A stretch of 8,995 nt of DNA from Puniceicoccaceae bacterium (lineage in GTDB: Bacteria > Verrucomicrobiota > Verrucomicrobiia > Opitutales > Coraliomargaritaceae), in NCBI GenBank assembly GCA_003567255.1, contig PWZW01000108.1:1-8995 (forward strand), in the 5' to 3' direction. Shown here one piece after another: positions 6,815 through 8,995 of the stretch (its first letter is position 1; each line of letters starts with the position of its first letter). The translations under genes and the position numbers were made by a program. The notes beneath the pieces are model-generated. The model saw nothing but the letters and a program-made list of their open reading frames with translations. It made no database searches and was not told the origin of the DNA.

Positions 6815-8623
6815 CTAGCGCTCCGGTTTTTCAAACATAATCACGCGTACTGAAAAGGAATTGGGGTTAGCGTGAGATTCGGAGAGCAGGTAATAGTCGA
6901 GCCCGCGCAGGCGCTCAAACATTGCTTGATAAGGCAGTTCCGTCGCCGCATCGAGGCTCGCTCCAAGCAAAAAGGCTTCACTGAATTCGCCAACCATTGC
7001 CCCAAGGTTCAAGTAGCCCCGAGCATACGCGTTTGGAGCGGCGATGACATCCAAATACTCCCCCAACCAGGCCTGATTCCACAAGCCTTCGCCGGGAGCG
7101 GAGGCGCGGTTGATTCGCTGAAAAGCGCTCCTGAGGAGGTGCGGTGGGCCATCGGAAGCAATCACGCGATCTCTGGTCACCACATAGCCAAACTGGGATG
7201 AGGGCTCGCCCTCATCCGAATCTTCGGGGTCCCGGAAGTGGTAGATGGTGGCTCCATCGATCTCACTTGCCGCAAAATATTCACTTCCTCCGGGAACCAA
7301 GCCTTTCAGCGTTTCCAATGCCTCGTTGAAGGCGACGCCATCCAGCAGGTCGAGGACGTAAACCGAGGCCGGCATCTCGATACCACTGCCTGAACCGCTG
7401 TCCATCGGTACGCTGTAAGAGACCAGGGAATCGCGAATGTTTCCGATCAATGCACCCCGCAAGTCCACGCCCGTTTCCAGCCGAATCTGCTCAAGCTGCA
7501 TCGCAAAGATCCCTCCATAGATGGGATTGACTTGGTTGACCAGAGCTTCCAACGCCTCGAAGGCCCCGGAGATACTGAAGCTAGAGTAATCGCTCGAAAG
7601 GGCATTTTCCGGAACAAAAGCGGGCGCAGCGGGCATCCGCGGGCCATAGTTTAAAAGGCTGAGGACGCCCGCCTTTTCAGCAAAGCTGAGGGCAAACCGC
7701 ATTTCGACCGCAGCATCCTGCGGTACCTCCGCGCCAAAGCGCATGCCCTCCATCAGTTCCAGACCCAGCGTATCGATGAGCACTTCAGCATTGAGCCCAA
7801 TCGCGATAAGCATTTCGCCAAGATCATCGCGAATTAAATCGTTTACTGCAGAAAAAATGCGGCCGGTATTCAGGTAAATATTCACCATGCTATCGGGTAC
7901 CTGCTCACTCGCACCGAGGTATCCCGGAGTATCCATTAAACGACGCTCGCGCATCGTACCGGTCAGCAAGCTTTCTATATGAGCCTCGACGACGAAGACT
8001 TCTGTTGAGGCAATCAAAAGGTTATCGACTAATGCGTAAGCAAACTTGGGCTCCATTTCGAGACTGTCCGCATCCTCCAGGGAGCCCACGGATATGGAGG
8101 TCCCCATGAATTCGACCGTCTCGAGGATATGGGGGGCCTCACCCTCCTTTTCGCGGTGGTCTGCAGCGATATCCAGGGCTTTTTTCAGCGTGGCCTCGGC
8201 TTCGTCACGATCTCCACGATACTCCGCAAGCAGCACAAAATGGATTTCATCCATAGCACCTGCAAAGGCTTTCGAAAGATTGTGTACCGAAAAAACCATA
8301 CCATCCGCAAAGATGGAGGAAATCCCGGCGCCCTCCGTTGCGATCTCCTCGAAGAACGCGCCCATCTCTCCACCGACAGCTTCGTCTAAATGCTTAAGCA
8401 TCTCCTGCCAGGAACTGCCTCCATCCGAATCCGGATCATCCATTTGGAAAAAACCTTTCGTGAAAACCCCAAGGTCCTCTAAAGACCGGGTGGACACGGC
8501 GACTTCTGCGGTCTCATCGATCAACTCAAGTAAACGGGTTTGACCGTTGAGGGATGCAGACGCTGCCAGGAAGCTGGAAAGCATGAGCGCAAGCGCGGTG
8601 GTTTTTGTGTAGAGGGATTTCAT
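6815..8623 (-). CDS. Secreted protein of unknown function with duplicated module (DUF3352-like appearance)
   Basis: I do not recognise a named family with confidence. The 602-aa product begins with a clear signal peptide (MKSLYTKTT, a hydrophobic core, and a likely ASA|S cleavage after residue 23), so it should reach the periplasm or beyond. No further membrane helix, lipobox, cysteine or enzymatic motif was found. The body is acidic and alternates hydrophobic strands with amphipathic helices. Two segments share a layout: about residues 126-221 (hydrophobic strand, EAEATLKKAL helix, a GTSISVG strand, FAYALVDNLLIAS, helix) and about 418-504 (VYVLDLLDG strand, NEALETLKGL helix, GATIYHF strand, FGYVVTRDRVIAS, helix). 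This layout resembles DUF3352-type secreted proteins of cyanobacteria and PVC bacteria, but that is only an impression. The ATG at 8621-8623 precedes the signal peptide directly and has no clear Shine-Dalgarno site. The gene sits 42 nt after the protease gene and 22 nt before the propeller gene, which suggests a joint envelope function. Confidence 0.8.
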   Translation of the reverse strand: MKSLYTKTTALALMLSSFLAASASLNGQTRLLELIDETAEVAVSTRSLEDLGVFTKGFFQMDDPDSDGGSSWQEMLKHLDEAVGGEMGAFFEEIATEGAGISSIFADGMVFSVHNLSKAFAGAMDEIHFVLLAEYRGDRDEAEATLKKALDIAADHREKEGEAPHILETVEFMGTSISVGSLEDADSLEMEPKFAYALVDNLLIASTEVFVVEAHIESLLTGTMRERRLMDTPGYLGASEQVPDSMVNIYLNTGRIFSAVNDLIRDDLGEMLIAIGLNAEVLIDTLGLELMEGMRFGAEVPQDAAVEMRFALSFAEKAGVLSLLNYGPRMPAAPAFVPENALSSDYSSFSISGAFEALEALVNQVNPIYGGIFAMQLEQIRLETGVDLRGALIGNIRDSLVSYSVPMDSGSGSGIEMPASVYVLDLLDGVAFNEALETLKGLVPGGSEYFAASEIDGATIYHFRDPEDSDEGEPSSQFGYVVTRDRVIASDGPPHLLRSAFQRINRASAPGEGLWNQAWLGEYLDVIAAPNAYARGYLNLGAMVGEFSEAFLLGASLDAATELPYQAMFERLRGLDYYLLSESHANPNSFSVRVIMFEKPER

Positions 8624-8665
8624 ATGGTTAAACCGAGGGTAGCGAAAAGCGAACTGGCTGGAGGC

Positions 8666-8995
8666 TTAGGGCGAGGCGGATGCCGATGGGGCACCCGCAG
8701 ACTCCGGCCGCGGAGGTGAGTTATACCGAAAGCCCGCATTTGGATTGCGCGGGTCGAAGGCGAAGGCGTCCAAATTATCAAGAAAGTTACGTAGGGTGAT
8801 CGCGGATATCGAAAAGCCGAGACCCTCCGCGCCCATGGCCACGACTTTCATGTTATTCACCCCGACGACCTCGCCGCGTAAATTCAGGAGCGGGCCACCG
8901 GAATTTCCCGGACTGATCTGCGTGGTCGTTTGCAAGTATATACGGCCGTCAATCACACGGTTCGTCAGGCTGATGATACCTTCGGAAACGGTACG
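8666..8995 (-). CDS. Trypsin-like serine protease, HtrA/DegP type, C-terminal part (cut by window edge)
   Basis: The 5' end lies beyond the window; 109 residues are visible and the frame stays open to base 8995. The fragment matches the last strands of an S1C (HtrA/DegP) protease domain: TVSEGIIS, then an IDGRIYLQTTTQISPGNSGGPL stretch in which the serine of GNSGGPL (codon at 8900-8902) is the catalytic nucleophile, then GEVVGVNN and AEGLGFSIS. The histidine and aspartate of the triad would lie upstream, outside the window. GTG 8954-8956 is an internal valine codon and not a start, because the homology continues before it. After the protease core only about 45 residues remain, ending in a Pro/Ala/Ser-rich tail (SPPRPESAGAPSASASP); the PDZ domain usual in DegP and DegS is absent. 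Such proteases normally act in the periplasm on misfolded or specific substrates. It is the first visible gene of a probable operon with the next two secreted proteins. Confidence 0.9.
   Translation of the reverse strand, partial: RTVSEGIISLTNRVIDGRIYLQTTTQISPGNSGGPLLNLRGEVVGVNNMKVVAMGAEGLGFSISAITLRNFLDNLDAFAFDPRNPNAGFRYNSPPRPESAGAPSASASP

Noticed and set aside
8666..8956. A complete small 96-aa protein starting at GTG 8956
   Set aside because: Protease homology (TVSEGIIS) continues upstream in the same frame to the window edge, so this is the end of a larger gene.

Overview
The window looks like an ordinary chromosomal stretch from a mid-GC Gram-negative-type bacterium. The gene styles suggest the Verrucomicrobiota or a related PVC-type lineage: a multi-PAS SpoIIE-type phosphatase, an FG-GAP/VCBS propeller with a signal peptide, a large secreted protein resembling DUF3352-like families, and weak Shine-Dalgarno sites. 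This placement is an inference from gene style only; no rRNA or lineage-specific marker is present. No tRNA, rRNA, insertion sequence, CRISPR array, prophage gene or obvious transferred island was seen.

Layout. On the minus strand at the left end is a complete prfC gene (peptide chain release factor 3, 540 aa). A divergent intergenic region of about 240-330 bp follows; the half next to prfC carries closely packed inverted repeats, one of which reaches the prfC ribosome-binding region. Next, on the plus strand, is a soluble signalling protein with four PAS domains and a C-terminal SpoIIE/RsbU-type PP2C phosphatase domain. Its start codon is ambiguous: TTG 1888, GTG 1936 or ATG 1975, with ATG 1975 preferred. 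A 90-bp convergent gap without a clear terminator separates it from a minus-strand block.

The minus-strand block, in transcription order, is the C-terminal end of a trypsin-like (HtrA/DegP-type) serine protease cut by the right edge of the window, a 602-aa secreted protein of unknown function with an apparent internal duplication, and a 786-aa secreted FG-GAP/VCBS beta-propeller protein. The gaps are 42 and 22 nt, so these three are probably one operon. Two have clear signal peptides, and the protease family usually acts in the periplasm, so the operon probably makes an envelope or extracellular set. Its substrate or partner cannot be read from the sequence.

The three regions are functionally unrelated: translation termination, a PAS-controlled phosphatase that probably feeds a partner-switching pathway encoded elsewhere, and an envelope module. 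The points most worth a second look are the conserved-looking but undefined envelope trio, the duplication inside the 602-aa protein, and the structured prfC leader. No clearly new defence or mobile system was found.
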